From a virus, in the IMG/VR virus record IMGVR_UViG_3300022701_000122, positions 118,758 through 182,757 of that record: 64,000 bases of DNA. One strand, 5' to 3'. Below, one piece after another: positions 15,616-24,803 of this stretch. A program made the position numbers and the translations under genes. The first letter of the stretch is position 1, and every line of letters starts with the position of its first letter. The notes below the pieces were generated by a model, which was not told where the DNA came from, did no database searches, and saw only the letters and a program-made list of their open reading frames with translations.

Positions 15616-16190
15616 TGTTCATATCTGAAGAATATGTTACTATACAAAATAGAAAAGTTTATCATTTAGTTACTGGTAATATTAAAACAATAAAGAAGTA
15701 TGGATTGTGTTCTCCACGTAGAATGTATGAAGTTGATAAAAATTTATTTATGAAAACTTCTTATTCTATTTATCAGAAACGTGCGGCAGATTATAAAAAT
15801 ATTTCTATTAATGACGTAACAGCAGAAGATATATTATATTACTTAGATAATTCACCTCAACGAGTACCACAATTTAGCTCACGTTCTTTATTTTTTAGTT
15901 ATTTGCCTCTATCTGAACATCATAATGATTTACAAAAATATTTTTCAAATGCTATAGAATTAAGCTTACCAATGAAATTTTTAGAAATGTATTATAGCAA
16001 ACCAGTAATTGTTGGACCAGGACCACCTGCTATTGTTAGCAATTGGAATATTATTAAAGATCCCAAGTTTATGGAAACTGTTAAGAAAGCAGCAAGAAGG
16101 AAGCCGCATCCAGTACTTAGATTTAAATATATTCCACATTTAGCAGTTGATGCTTACCATATTCCATTTAATAAATTTGAGGTTATTTAA
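15615..16190 (+). CDS. Unknown tagged protein, weakly ADP-ribosyltransferase-like
   Basis: The ATG at 15615 overlaps the previous stop (TGATG). MFISEEYV matches the first eight tag residues, then diverges. VYHLVTGNIKTIKKYGLCSP followed by PQRVPQFSSRSLFFSYL recalls the H-x-T, glycine-turn and [YF]-S-S-R layout seen in some ADP-ribosyltransferase-fold proteins. T4 packages an ADP-ribosyltransferase (Alt) behind a similar tag, which makes this worth testing, but the sequence evidence is weak. Confidence 0.6.
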   Translation: MFISEEYVTIQNRKVYHLVTGNIKTIKKYGLCSPRRMYEVDKNLFMKTSYSIYQKRAADYKNISINDVTAEDILYYLDNSPQRVPQFSSRSLFFSYLPLSEHHNDLQKYFSNAIELSLPMKFLEMYYSKPVIVGPGPPAIVSNWNIIKDPKFMETVKKAARRKPHPVLRFKYIPHLAVDAYHIPFNKFEVI

Positions 16191-16234
16191 TGTATATATC
16201 AGAACAATTCATAAATGAAAAATGTAGTAGTACA
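16190..16234 (+). repeat. Direct repeat encoding the tag, copy 1
   Basis: These 45 bases recur at 16849-16893 with one difference (Glu to Lys codon). They cover the tag MYIS[EK]QFINEKCSST, so the tag has been copied recently as a DNA unit. Confidence 0.85.
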
Positions 16235-16347
16235 GATCGAATAAAAAAACTAAAGTATTAGCAGAAGAAAAATATAAATCAGCTAAAGAATGTATGTTAA
16301 AAATGGGGGTTAAAATAAATGTATATATCAGAACAATACTTAAATGA
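16190..16347 (+). CDS. Tag-only mini-gene with a possible -1 frameshift
   Basis: In frame from ATG 16190 the product is the tag MYISEQFINE plus 13 residues, ending at TAG 16259-16261. A run of seven A (16243-16249) lies before the stop. Slipping back one base there opens a frame that runs to TGA at 16345-16347 with a coherent, lysine-rich sequence (TKVLAEEKYKSAKECMLKM). Either a frameshift mutation broke the gene or the slippery A_AAA_AAA site is used. Confidence 0.45.
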
Positions 16348-16846
16348 ATTTTTAAAAGGTAAATATTCATACATACACATTGATCTTATAAAAATATATA
16401 ATGAATATCTATCAAATATAAGAAATTGTGTTAGATATTATGATGAAAATAATCAAGGGGATAATGAATTACATTTTTTTATAATAGAGCACGGTCATAT
16501 AAGTATACCAGTAACTACTAAAATGGAATATGGTTCATTTGTTCAAAATTTACCAATTTTTTCTATTCGTAAAAGAGATACTTATAAAGATTCTGGTTTC
16601 CATAGTGTTTATTTTGAACATAATATACCGATTACTAAATTCGCATTATGTACTGCACTCAATGATCAGAAATTATTAATGAATTGTCTTAAATTTATTA
16701 ATAATACAAATATTGATGAATTATATAATGGTTACTTTTGGGATAGAGATTATTGTATTGGTAGTTATGATTATATTAAAAAAGATATTAAATATTCTTT
16801 AAATCAATATAAACAAATGATTATAGAATTTAAAAGGAAAATGTAA
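16319..16846 (+). CDS. Unknown tagged protein (MYISEQYLNE start)
   Basis: The tag is identical to that of the protein at 1520, though the two bodies are unrelated by eye. The 175-residue product has alternating hydrophobic strands (LHFFIIEHGHISIPV, FHSVYFEHNIPITKFALC) and a basic helical C-terminus. No family recognised. Confidence 0.75.
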   Translation: MYISEQYLNEFLKGKYSYIHIDLIKIYNEYLSNIRNCVRYYDENNQGDNELHFFIIEHGHISIPVTTKMEYGSFVQNLPIFSIRKRDTYKDSGFHSVYFEHNIPITKFALCTALNDQKLLMNCLKFINNTNIDELYNGYFWDRDYCIGSYDYIKKDIKYSLNQYKQMIIEFKRKM

Positions 16847-16848
16847 AT

Positions 16849-16893
16849 ATGTATATATCAAAACAATTCATAAATGAAAAATGTAGTAGTACA
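16849..16893 (+). repeat. Direct repeat encoding the tag, copy 2
   Basis: One mismatch to 16190-16234; see that copy. In this position the repeat is fused in frame to another tag. Confidence 0.85.
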
Positions 16894-17571
16894 ATAATGT
16901 TTTTATCGGAACAATACTTAACTGAAAAATTAGAAGACATCAGAGTTGATAAAAAATGGTATGATTTATTTAATACTAAATTGAAAAAAGCTTTATTAAA
17001 AGAAACTGAAATGGTATTTCTAAAACATTTTAGATTATCTCATCCAATTATTGATTCAAGAAAAACATCTATGATATTTGATCATCAAATACTTGGAGTT
17101 AGTATTAGTGTTACTATTGTATTATATGATAAATTTGGAAATCGTATAATGTATGAAAGTGAAGATTTTCCAGGTCAAGATCAATTTGCTGTGTATTTAA
17201 AAAGAAATAAAAAATCTGGAAGATGGAGTATAGAATATTATAACTTGAATGTTAAAGAGGAATATAGAAATAAAGGTATAGAACGACAATTGATGCAGTC
17301 AGTAAATAAATGTGTAAAAATATTGCAAAATGAACGAACTGTAACTCTTGAAACGATGGATGATGAACGATATTTTATCTCAAGAATGCCTGGAGTTCGA
17401 TTTGCAGATGGAGATCCTTATGGAATAATTGGTGTTCAAAAAGCTTATAAATATTGGTGCAGGAGGAATAAGATACCATATGAAATTCTTACTTTACCAT
17501 CAGAATACCCAAGAGATTTTTTAACTTCAAAACATGCACCACCTTTTATAGAATATGTTATCAATATTTAA
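16849..17571 (+). CDS. GNAT-like acetyltransferase with two consecutive tags
   Basis: The reading frame begins with MYISKQFINEKCSST and then restarts as MFLSEQYLTEKLED at ATG 16897, so two tags stand in tandem. The second ATG may be the ancestral start, with the first tag added by the 45-base duplication. The middle part WSIEYYNLNVKEEYRNKGIERQLMQ (about 125-150) fits motif A of GNAT N-acetyltransferases, including the R-x-x-G-x acetyl-CoA loop. The acceptor is unknown. Confidence 0.7.
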   Translation: MYISKQFINEKCSSTIMFLSEQYLTEKLEDIRVDKKWYDLFNTKLKKALLKETEMVFLKHFRLSHPIIDSRKTSMIFDHQILGVSISVTIVLYDKFGNRIMYESEDFPGQDQFAVYLKRNKKSGRWSIEYYNLNVKEEYRNKGIERQLMQSVNKCVKILQNERTVTLETMDDERYFISRMPGVRFADGDPYGIIGVQKAYKYWCRRNKIPYEILTLPSEYPRDFLTSKHAPPFIEYVINI

Positions 17572-17594
17572 TATATGATCAAGAGGGATAATAA

Positions 17595-20500
17595 ATGCAA
17601 TTTAACAAATTAAAATTATATAAACCGATTACTAATATAGTTGTACCTCAAACAGGTTATAACTCATTAAATATATGTTTAGCATATTTTCCAGAAAATA
17701 CGTCATTTCTTGAATCATTTAATTATATACATATAAAACCATCAAATAGTGTTAAACGTATATTAATCCCCAAAACAAAAAAACCACCAACACATCTTAC
17801 AAATAAATATAAAAGAGAATTGATGGATAGAAAATTGATTCCAGCAAGAGGATTCTTTGGTGATTATAGTAGAATGATCGGTAAGAATTTTTATTTAGAT
17901 TTTGGATTATTTATAAATAGAATCGCTAAAGTATATGATATAACGAATTATAATGTAGGAAGACCGTATAATATGATTCAGCAGTTAATGAATACTTTAG
18001 ATGAAACAGAATCTAATTTTTATACAACTGTATTATATTCAGTAAATATAGAGAAATCTTTGTCTTCAAAATTAATTAGAAGAAGAGTATTTCCTATATA
18101 TAAAATGATTGCTGATAAATTAACTGGTAAATTGGAATCTTTACCATTCAAACGAGTTATACTACATATATTCAATCATTCGAATTCAATGTTTAATATG
18201 GTTTATGATGAATATGAGAATAATAGTATATCCAGATTAAAATCAGTATTATCTAAAGTATATAGTGTCAATGAAGCTGATTCTGAATTTGTAGAAAAAG
18301 AAGAAATATCTAAAGATATATCTTCTGATCTTATAAAGAAATATTCATCACTGAAAAAGTATGGGAAACCAATTCAAGATTCTATATCAAATTTATTACA
18401 ATCTGACTCAACTCTACATAGTGTTACATCAGATAATATAAATAAAGATATGCTATCATTATCAGCACTTGCTTATAATATAACAGGCGATATAGATAAG
18501 TCAAAAAATATAGCTAAATCTATAATGAATATATCTGATAATGTTAAAAGAGATACTGCTATAAACAATTTAGTAACTAGTTTTTCAGAAATGATGATTA
18601 AACGTCCACCTATAACATCATATTCTGATAATCCAATAGTTACTGCTTCTAAGCCGATACAAATAACTGATGGAAAAGTACCATCTCATATATTAGAAAA
18701 AAGAAAAATGGATTTTGAAAATATATTAAGAGATGATTTGGAATCAGTATTTAAACCATTTAAGAATGAGTTTGTTCCAATAGAAGTTGTAGATCTTGAA
18801 GTAAAACACATTGAATCTCCACCAGGAGAATTGAAGAAGACATTACTTGATAGATATTTAATAAAATTAAAAGATGGTGATGGTAAAATACACAATGTAA
18901 CAATAGAAATACCAACACTTACCAAAAATGGAACGTTTACTATTAATGGTCAAGATAAAGTATTAGTTAATCAATTAGTACCATTTCCCATTTTTTTCTT
19001 GAAGCCATATTCTGGTCGATTTGAATCAATATATTCAACTATTACTATATATAGTCGCCATCTTAAAAATACATCATATTTACATTCGTTTATATCAAAT
19101 TATTATGTTCCATTAATGATGGTTTTTGGATATAAAGTTGGTTTTAAAGATACAATGGATTTATTCAAAGTTAGATATAAAATAGTTAAAGAAAAACCAA
19201 CTTTTAATCCAGATATAGAACAAGTTGTAAGATTATTAGATGGAAGATATATAATATTTACACATGGTCAAGATAATCAAGTTGGTTATGAGATGGTAGA
19301 ATCTTTTAAACGATGCATGAAAGATTTTCCAAAAAGAAATGTTGATGTAGAAGATACAAAATTTTGGATGAGAGTATTGATAAATAATATCGGAACAAGA
19401 AATTGTATTTATATGATAGATCTTGTTTGGAAATATATTGTTACTCCATCTGAAGAAAAGATATTGAAATCGAGAGGTTATCCAACTGATATTGTAAATA
19501 TATTGAAATATATATGCGATGAAGTTGTAAAAGGAAGAGTAGATGATCGAAATTCAGTAGATCGACAAAGAGTTAGAACAAGTGAAGTATTTACACATTC
19601 TATTCAAAAACAAGTAATTGCTGCATATAACGAATTTTTAAGTAAAAAATTAGGGGGTGATGAAACAGCAGAAATAAGAATAGATCCAAAGAAAGCATTC
19701 AATGAAATTGCTCATTCTCAAAATGTGCAAGCATTAGAGATGATTAATCCAATGGAAGAATTATCAATGATGACGAGAATAACTCCAATTGGTATTGGTG
19801 GTATTCCAGATAAGAATGCTTTTCCACAAGTAGCGATGAATGTTCATGATACATATTATGGTAATATAGATCCATTTGAAACTCCAGATGGACCTGGCAT
19901 TGGAATTCAACAACATTTAACAGTTGGTGCAGCGCTGACAAATGCGAGAGGTCAATTTAATGTAAAAGATCGTGGAATGATAACTCCAACTGAAATACTT
20001 AGTGTCGGACCATGCATGGTTCCATTTGTTGAATCAAATGATGGTCCAAGAATCACGATGGGTACGGGTCAATCAAAGCAAGCATTACCACTTGTCAATC
20101 CAGAAAATCCAGCTATTCAAACTGGTTATGAGTCATTATTTACTCCATTATTATCCGATTCATTTATAAAAAAATCACCAGTGGATGGTAAAATTGTAGA
20201 AATAACTGATGCATTTATAACGATTGAAGATAAATTAACTGGTGAAAATATAACAGTTAGTATTGCTCCGAAAAAGATAAAAAGTGGACAGGGTAAATAT
20301 GGATTAAGTAAATTTAAACCCGTAGTGAAGAAGGGACAAATTGTAAAGAAGAATGCACTAATGGCAGAAGGTGCAAATATAAAGAATGGTTTAATAAGTA
20401 ATGGGATAAATCTTTTAACTGCTGTTATGCCTTGGAAAGGCTACAATTTCGAAGATGGTATAGTTTTATCTAAATCAGCATCGAATAAATTCTTATCTGC

Positions 20501-21704
20501 CCATATAGAAGAGAAACAGTTATATTTAGATGTAGATGATGAATTGATATTTATATCGCAAATAGGCGATACAATAAAAAAGGGTGGAATAATTGCCACT
20601 CGTTCTAAAGCTCTGTACGATGTAGAATCATACAATCATACGCATTGTGATGGTGGAACATTGACTTATATAGAGGTGTATTCTAACGTAGAAGAAGAAG
20701 AGATACCAGAAAAGTTAGTACCAATATATAAAGATTTTAAACACCAATATGAGTTAATAAATGGAACTTACCCGACTGGTAAGTTTAGAGAAAAACAGAG
20801 CAAGATAGAAGGTATATTAATAAAATTCACACTTGAGCAACAATTAGTACTTAATAAAGGTGATAAATTAAATAATAGACATGGGAATAAAGGAGTAGTC
20901 GGTATAATAGAAGATGATGAAAATATGCCTCGTACACCGTGGGGCGAACATTGTGAAATCGTAATTAATCCAATTGGTATAGTCAATAGAATGAATAACG
21001 GTCAGTTGTTCGAAATACATTGTGGTTTGATTTCTCGTGAATTATCAAAACAAATGGGTAAACTTGAGCGTCAAGCATTTATAAAATTATACGAAAGAGT
21101 TCTCTCTTTCTTAGATGGAACAAAGAATCAACAATATAGTAAAAACGTAATCCAATATCTTACCAAAATATCAGATAAAAAATACAACGAAGTTAAAACA
21201 AAACTCGTTAATGATAGATTTATCCCATTACTTTTTACACCATTCAAGTCACCTACCCGAATGAATATTCTTGATGCATTAAAAGTTGTTGGATTAAAGC
21301 CAAAATATCCAGTTACATTTACTTGGAATGATAAAAAGATAAAAACTGATCCAGTAAATATTGGATATATGTTAGTTCAAAAATTAGAACATTTGGCTGA
21401 TAAAAAGATGGCTACGAGAGGAGTTGGTGCATATGTTGGTAAAACTTTGGCTCCTACTCAAGGTAAGAGGAGGGGTGGGGGTCAGTTTTGTGGAGAATAT
21501 GATATGTATGGGTTGCTCTCATGGGATTGCCCATTGGTCATAGAAGAATTTTTTGGACCATTATCTTCAGATCATCCCACTAAAAATGAGATGATTGGAG
21601 AGTTAATACAAACCGGTGAATGTGAAACTAAAAGAGCGAAAACGAATCCAGTTAAAGATCTTCTTTCACAAATGTTTACAGCTATACATTTAGAATCACA
21701 ATAA
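17595..21704 (+). CDS. rpoB: RNA polymerase beta subunit
   Basis: The 1369-residue protein is a full-length bacterial-type beta subunit. Conserved regions are NPMEELSMMTRITPIGIGGI near residue 718, DPFETPDGPGIGIQQHLTVGA near 757, MPWKGYNFEDGIVLSKS near 943, GDKLNNRHGNKGVVGII near 1088 with NPIGIVNRMNNGQLFE after it, and the C-terminal GGGQFCGEYDMYGL. Length is close to that of E. coli RpoB, and unlike beta-prime it is neither split nor interrupted. Having it in one piece differs from phages such as AR9, where beta is also divided. A terminator lies after the gene. Confidence 0.97.
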   Translation: MQFNKLKLYKPITNIVVPQTGYNSLNICLAYFPENTSFLESFNYIHIKPSNSVKRILIPKTKKPPTHLTNKYKRELMDRKLIPARGFFGDYSRMIGKNFYLDFGLFINRIAKVYDITNYNVGRPYNMIQQLMNTLDETESNFYTTVLYSVNIEKSLSSKLIRRRVFPIYKMIADKLTGKLESLPFKRVILHIFNHSNSMFNMVYDEYENNSISRLKSVLSKVYSVNEADSEFVEKEEISKDISSDLIKKYSSLKKYGKPIQDSISNLLQSDSTLHSVTSDNINKDMLSLSALAYNITGDIDKSKNIAKSIMNISDNVKRDTAINNLVTSFSEMMIKRPPITSYSDNPIVTASKPIQITDGKVPSHILEKRKMDFENILRDDLESVFKPFKNEFVPIEVVDLEVKHIESPPGELKKTLLDRYLIKLKDGDGKIHNVTIEIPTLTKNGTFTINGQDKVLVNQLVPFPIFFLKPYSGRFESIYSTITIYSRHLKNTSYLHSFISNYYVPLMMVFGYKVGFKDTMDLFKVRYKIVKEKPTFNPDIEQVVRLLDGRYIIFTHGQDNQVGYEMVESFKRCMKDFPKRNVDVEDTKFWMRVLINNIGTRNCIYMIDLVWKYIVTPSEEKILKSRGYPTDIVNILKYICDEVVKGRVDDRNSVDRQRVRTSEVFTHSIQKQVIAAYNEFLSKKLGGDETAEIRIDPKKAFNEIAHSQNVQALEMINPMEELSMMTRITPIGIGGIPDKNAFPQVAMNVHDTYYGNIDPFETPDGPGIGIQQHLTVGAALTNARGQFNVKDRGMITPTEILSVGPCMVPFVESNDGPRITMGTGQSKQALPLVNPENPAIQTGYESLFTPLLSDSFIKKSPVDGKIVEITDAFITIEDKLTGENITVSIAPKKIKSGQGKYGLSKFKPVVKKGQIVKKNALMAEGANIKNGLISNGINLLTAVMPWKGYNFEDGIVLSKSASNKFLSAHIEEKQLYLDVDDELIFISQIGDTIKKGGIIATRSKALYDVESYNHTHCDGGTLTYIEVYSNVEEEEIPEKLVPIYKDFKHQYELINGTYPTGKFREKQSKIEGILIKFTLEQQLVLNKGDKLNNRHGNKGVVGIIEDDENMPRTPWGEHCEIVINPIGIVNRMNNGQLFEIHCGLISRELSKQMGKLERQAFIKLYERVLSFLDGTKNQQYSKNVIQYLTKISDKKYNEVKTKLVNDRFIPLLFTPFKSPTRMNILDALKVVGLKPKYPVTFTWNDKKIKTDPVNIGYMLVQKLEHLADKKMATRGVGAYVGKTLAPTQGKRRGGGQFCGEYDMYGLLSWDCPLVIEEFFGPLSSDHPTKNEMIGELIQTGECETKRAKTNPVKDLLSQMFTAIHLESQ

Positions 21705-21711
21705 ATAATTA

Positions 21712-21728
21712 TATATATTAAATATTAA
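21712..21728 (+). promoter_or_regulatory. Recurrent motif TATATATTAAATATTAA (promoter-like)
   Basis: This copy lies eight bases after the beta stop. A hairpin at 21751-21778 separates it from the endonuclease start at 21817, so if it is a promoter the transcript would begin with that hairpin. Confidence 0.45.
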
Positions 21729-21750
21729 TATATAATCATTTGGTTTTTTA

Positions 21751-21788
21751 GGGGAATTAGTTTTTATACTGATTCCCCTTCTTTCTTT
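21751..21788 (+). terminator. Terminator-like hairpin after rpoB
   Basis: A ten-base-pair stem (GGGGAATTAG with CTGATTCCCC, one G-U pair) is followed by TTCTTTCTTTG. The T-run is interrupted, so it may be a moderate terminator or a leader hairpin. Confidence 0.6.
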
Positions 21789-21816
21789 GTAAAATCAATT
21801 TTATTTGGAGATCGTT

Positions 21817-23979
21817 ATGAAAGAAATTAGTTTAACATGTCAAGTATGTGGAAAAGTAACTAAAACTGAAAGTGGTCTTGGATTACATATTTCAAGATCT
21901 AAAAAAGATCATCCTACCATTAAAGAATATTTTGATCTTTATATCAAAGAAGAACAAGATGGAATTTGTTCTTTAGATGGCTGTGAAAATAAAACCAAGT
22001 TTAGAAATTTGGTAAAAGGGTATGGTCCTTATTGTTCTCCAAAATGCATGAATAATTCACCGGAGAGAAAGAAAGCTATAAAGGAAGGAGTAAGGAAAAA
22101 GTATGGTGTTGATAATGTATTTCAATCAAAGAAGATTAAAGAAAAAACTAAACAAATGTATTTAGAAAAATATGGTGTAGAACATAATTCTCAACTTAAA
22201 GAAGTAGTTCAAAAAAGAAGAAATACAATGTTAAGAAGATATGGTGAAACTCATTATTTAAAAACAGAAGAGGGAATGGATCGAGTTAGAAAAACCAATT
22301 TAGAAAAATATGGTACTGAATATGTGTTACAAAATGAAGATATTAAAGCTAAAGCAGATGCTACTGTTAAAGAGAAATACGGTGTTGATAATGTATTTCA
22401 AAATGAAGATATAAAAGAAAAATCAAGAGAAACGATACAAGAGAAATATGGTGTTGATAATGTATCTCAAAATGAAAATATAAAAAATAAGAAAAGAGAA
22501 ACAAATCTTAGAAGACATGGTGTTCAACAACCTTTTCAATCTGAAAAAATATGGAACAAAGTTAAACAAACTTGGTTAAGTAAACATGGATTTGATAATA
22601 TATCTAAACTTGGTGAGACAAAAGATAAAAAGAAAAAAACATCTTTAAAAAATCATGGTGTAGAACACCCTCTTCAATCAGAACAAGTTAAATCAAAAAT
22701 GAAACAAACTAATTTAGAAAGATATGGTGCTGTTGCACCTACTCAAAATGAAGGTGTAATGGCTAAAATGAGAGAAAATAATTTGGATAAATATGGAGTA
22801 GAGTATGTATCACAAGTAGAAGAATTTAAACAAAAAAAGATAGAAACCAATCTTGAAAGATATGGTTGTAAAGTACCAACTCAGAATAAAGAAATTATGA
22901 GTAAAGTAATAAGAACACAACATAAGAAATTTTTTAATGAATTATTAAATGGTAATAGATTAAATGATTTATGTATTCCTGATTTTGGATTGGATGATTA
23001 TAAAGGAATAAAATGTAAATACAATTGGATATGTAAAAAATGTAGTAATAAATTTAAAGATCATTTATATAATAATCTTATTCCAAGATGCCCTATCTGT
23101 TTCCCTATATATTCTTCTATGTCAGAAATAGAAGTTCTTGAATTTGTTAAATCTATTTATGATGGAGAAATAATTCCTGGTGATAGATCCATATTAAAAA
23201 ACAGAGAACTTGATATATATCTTCCAGAATTAAAATTGGCTATAGAGTTTAATGGTTTATATTGGCATAGTGAAGGAAGAGGAAAAGACAAAAATTACCA
23301 CATCGATAAAACAAAAAGATGTGCAGAGAAGGGTATTCAGCTAATACATATATTTGAAGATGAATGGAATTATAAACAAGATATCGTTAAATCAATATTA
23401 ATAGCGAAAATGGGATTATGTAAAAATAGAATATACGCAAGAAAATGTGAAGTTCATATTGTAACAAATAACAATGATATATGGGAATTTTATAATGATA
23501 ATCATATTCAGGGTCCAATTCATGGGAATACAACTTTTTCTTTAAAATATGAAAATGAATATGTTGCAATGATGACAATTGGAAAGAGTAGATTTCATAA
23601 AGAAGAAATTTATGAAATTCTAAGATTTTGTGTCAAAAAAGATACTATAGTTGTTGGTGGGTTATCAAAATTAATGAAACAAGTAAGACTTCATCAATTT
23701 GGAAAAGTTATCAGTTATGTTGATTTGAGATATGGAAATGGGAATGGTTACGAATTAGCAGGAATGAAATTTGTTAAATATACTCAGCCAAATTATTTCT
23801 ATGTTCGTAATGGTGATTTCATTAGAGAATCAAGAATTAAATATCAGAAACATAAATTAGAGAAACAATTAGAAATATTCGATCCAGAATTAACTGAATG
23901 GGAAAATATGCAATTAAATGATTTTGATAGAGTATATGATTGTGGGAATAAATTATATGAATTAGTAATAGAGAAATAA
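21817..23979 (+). CDS. Free-standing homing endonuclease, Vsr/EDxHD-like, with 12 YGV repeats
   Basis: The ATG at 21817 is preferred to an upstream TTG because GGAG lies at the right distance. The order matches the enzyme at 6940: zinc module (CQVC, CSLDGC, YCSPKC), 12 repeats of the KYGVDNVxQNE type between about residues 95 and 370, a CxxC knuckle (WICKKC, CPIC), then RELDIYLPELKLAIEFNGLYWHSE and IQLIHIFEDEW. The C-terminal halves of the two enzymes are strongly similar (SRIKYQKHKL, MQLN near the end), while the repeats differ, as expected for enzymes with different targets. The adjacent beta gene is a likely homing neighbourhood. Confidence 0.85.
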   Translation: MKEISLTCQVCGKVTKTESGLGLHISRSKKDHPTIKEYFDLYIKEEQDGICSLDGCENKTKFRNLVKGYGPYCSPKCMNNSPERKKAIKEGVRKKYGVDNVFQSKKIKEKTKQMYLEKYGVEHNSQLKEVVQKRRNTMLRRYGETHYLKTEEGMDRVRKTNLEKYGTEYVLQNEDIKAKADATVKEKYGVDNVFQNEDIKEKSRETIQEKYGVDNVSQNENIKNKKRETNLRRHGVQQPFQSEKIWNKVKQTWLSKHGFDNISKLGETKDKKKKTSLKNHGVEHPLQSEQVKSKMKQTNLERYGAVAPTQNEGVMAKMRENNLDKYGVEYVSQVEEFKQKKIETNLERYGCKVPTQNKEIMSKVIRTQHKKFFNELLNGNRLNDLCIPDFGLDDYKGIKCKYNWICKKCSNKFKDHLYNNLIPRCPICFPIYSSMSEIEVLEFVKSIYDGEIIPGDRSILKNRELDIYLPELKLAIEFNGLYWHSEGRGKDKNYHIDKTKRCAEKGIQLIHIFEDEWNYKQDIVKSILIAKMGLCKNRIYARKCEVHIVTNNNDIWEFYNDNHIQGPIHGNTTFSLKYENEYVAMMTIGKSRFHKEEIYEILRFCVKKDTIVVGGLSKLMKQVRLHQFGKVISYVDLRYGNGNGYELAGMKFVKYTQPNYFYVRNGDFIRESRIKYQKHKLEKQLEIFDPELTEWENMQLNDFDRVYDCGNKLYELVIEK

Positions 23980-23983
23980 TTAT

Positions 23984-24187
23984 ATGAATACAATTACAAT
24001 AAATCAATTTATTATATTATATAAATATAATCCTGTAACATTAGATAATTTAACCATTAATTATAATGTAACAAGAAGAGAATATTGGATTAATTTAAGC
24101 AATTCGTTTAACTGGTATATGTTAAAAGATCCAATTAATATTTTTAATATAATCAATAATATAGGAATTAACGGAATAATAGTATGA
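23984..24187 (+). CDS. Array protein 1 (C-terminal signature family)
   Basis: First member of a run of small genes whose products end alike: two to three hydrophobic anchor positions, then x-x-x-Gly and three hydrophobic residues at the stop. Here the end is FNIINNIGINGIIV in a 67-residue protein. The stop overlaps the next start (ATGA). The Gly codon and following bases (GGAATAATAGT) also lie where the next gene needs its ribosome site. Function unknown. Confidence 0.8.
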   Translation: MNTITINQFIILYKYNPVTLDNLTINYNVTRREYWINLSNSFNWYMLKDPINIFNIINNIGINGIIV

Positions 24188-24564
24188 GTTTTTCAGATTT
24201 TATTGAATGGTGTTTTATTAATAACAATATTAGAATAAAATATAATAAATCAGTTAAAAAATATGTTGTAAGTTTAGACTGTCTTGATGAATGGTATGGT
24301 TTAGATGATTATGACTGTATACTATTTGAGGATGTAATTGATAATATAGGAATTAAAGGAATAATAATTATGAATGTGATGGATGAAAATTATTTGCTTG
24401 AAGGTCTTGTATGTGATTTTAACAGCATCATAATAAATTATAATTATTCGATTAACCAATATTTAATAACTTTTAATAATTTTGCTAAATTATATATTCT
24501 TGACGATTATTTACGTATAGATAATGTAATAACTGAACTTGGAAATTATGGGATTATATTATGA
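24184..24564 (+). CDS. Array protein 2, an apparent fusion of two members
   Basis: The signature occurs twice: internally as VIDNIGIKGIIIM near residues 51-63 and at the end as VITELGNYGIIL. The internal copy is followed directly by Met, as if a stop between two adjacent genes had been lost. Overlaps the next gene by four bases. Confidence 0.8.
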   Translation: MSFSDFIEWCFINNNIRIKYNKSVKKYVVSLDCLDEWYGLDDYDCILFEDVIDNIGIKGIIIMNVMDENYLLEGLVCDFNSIIINYNYSINQYLITFNNFAKLYILDDYLRIDNVITELGNYGIIL

Positions 24565-24803
24565 GCGTTGTTAGAATTAATTGTGATATAAGAAGATTTA
24601 TAATGTATTTAAATCGTATAGCTCCAAAATATAAAGATGATGTATTAGAGTTTTTAAAATCACCATTTTATATAGAATACGATAAATATATTAATAAATT
24701 TAAAGCGAAAGTTCTATATATTCCTATATATTATAGAATAAATGATAATGTTAATGTATATGATGCTATAACTAAACTTAATTATAAGGGGTTTATATGG
24801 TAG
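24561..24803 (+). CDS. Array protein 3
   Basis: The 80-residue product begins with a basic helix and ends AITKLNYKGFIW, with Trp replacing the last aliphatic residue. It overlaps its downstream neighbour by seven bases rather than four. Confidence 0.75.
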   Translation: MSVVRINCDIRRFIMYLNRIAPKYKDDVLEFLKSPFYIEYDKYINKFKAKVLYIPIYYRINDNVNVYDAITKLNYKGFIW

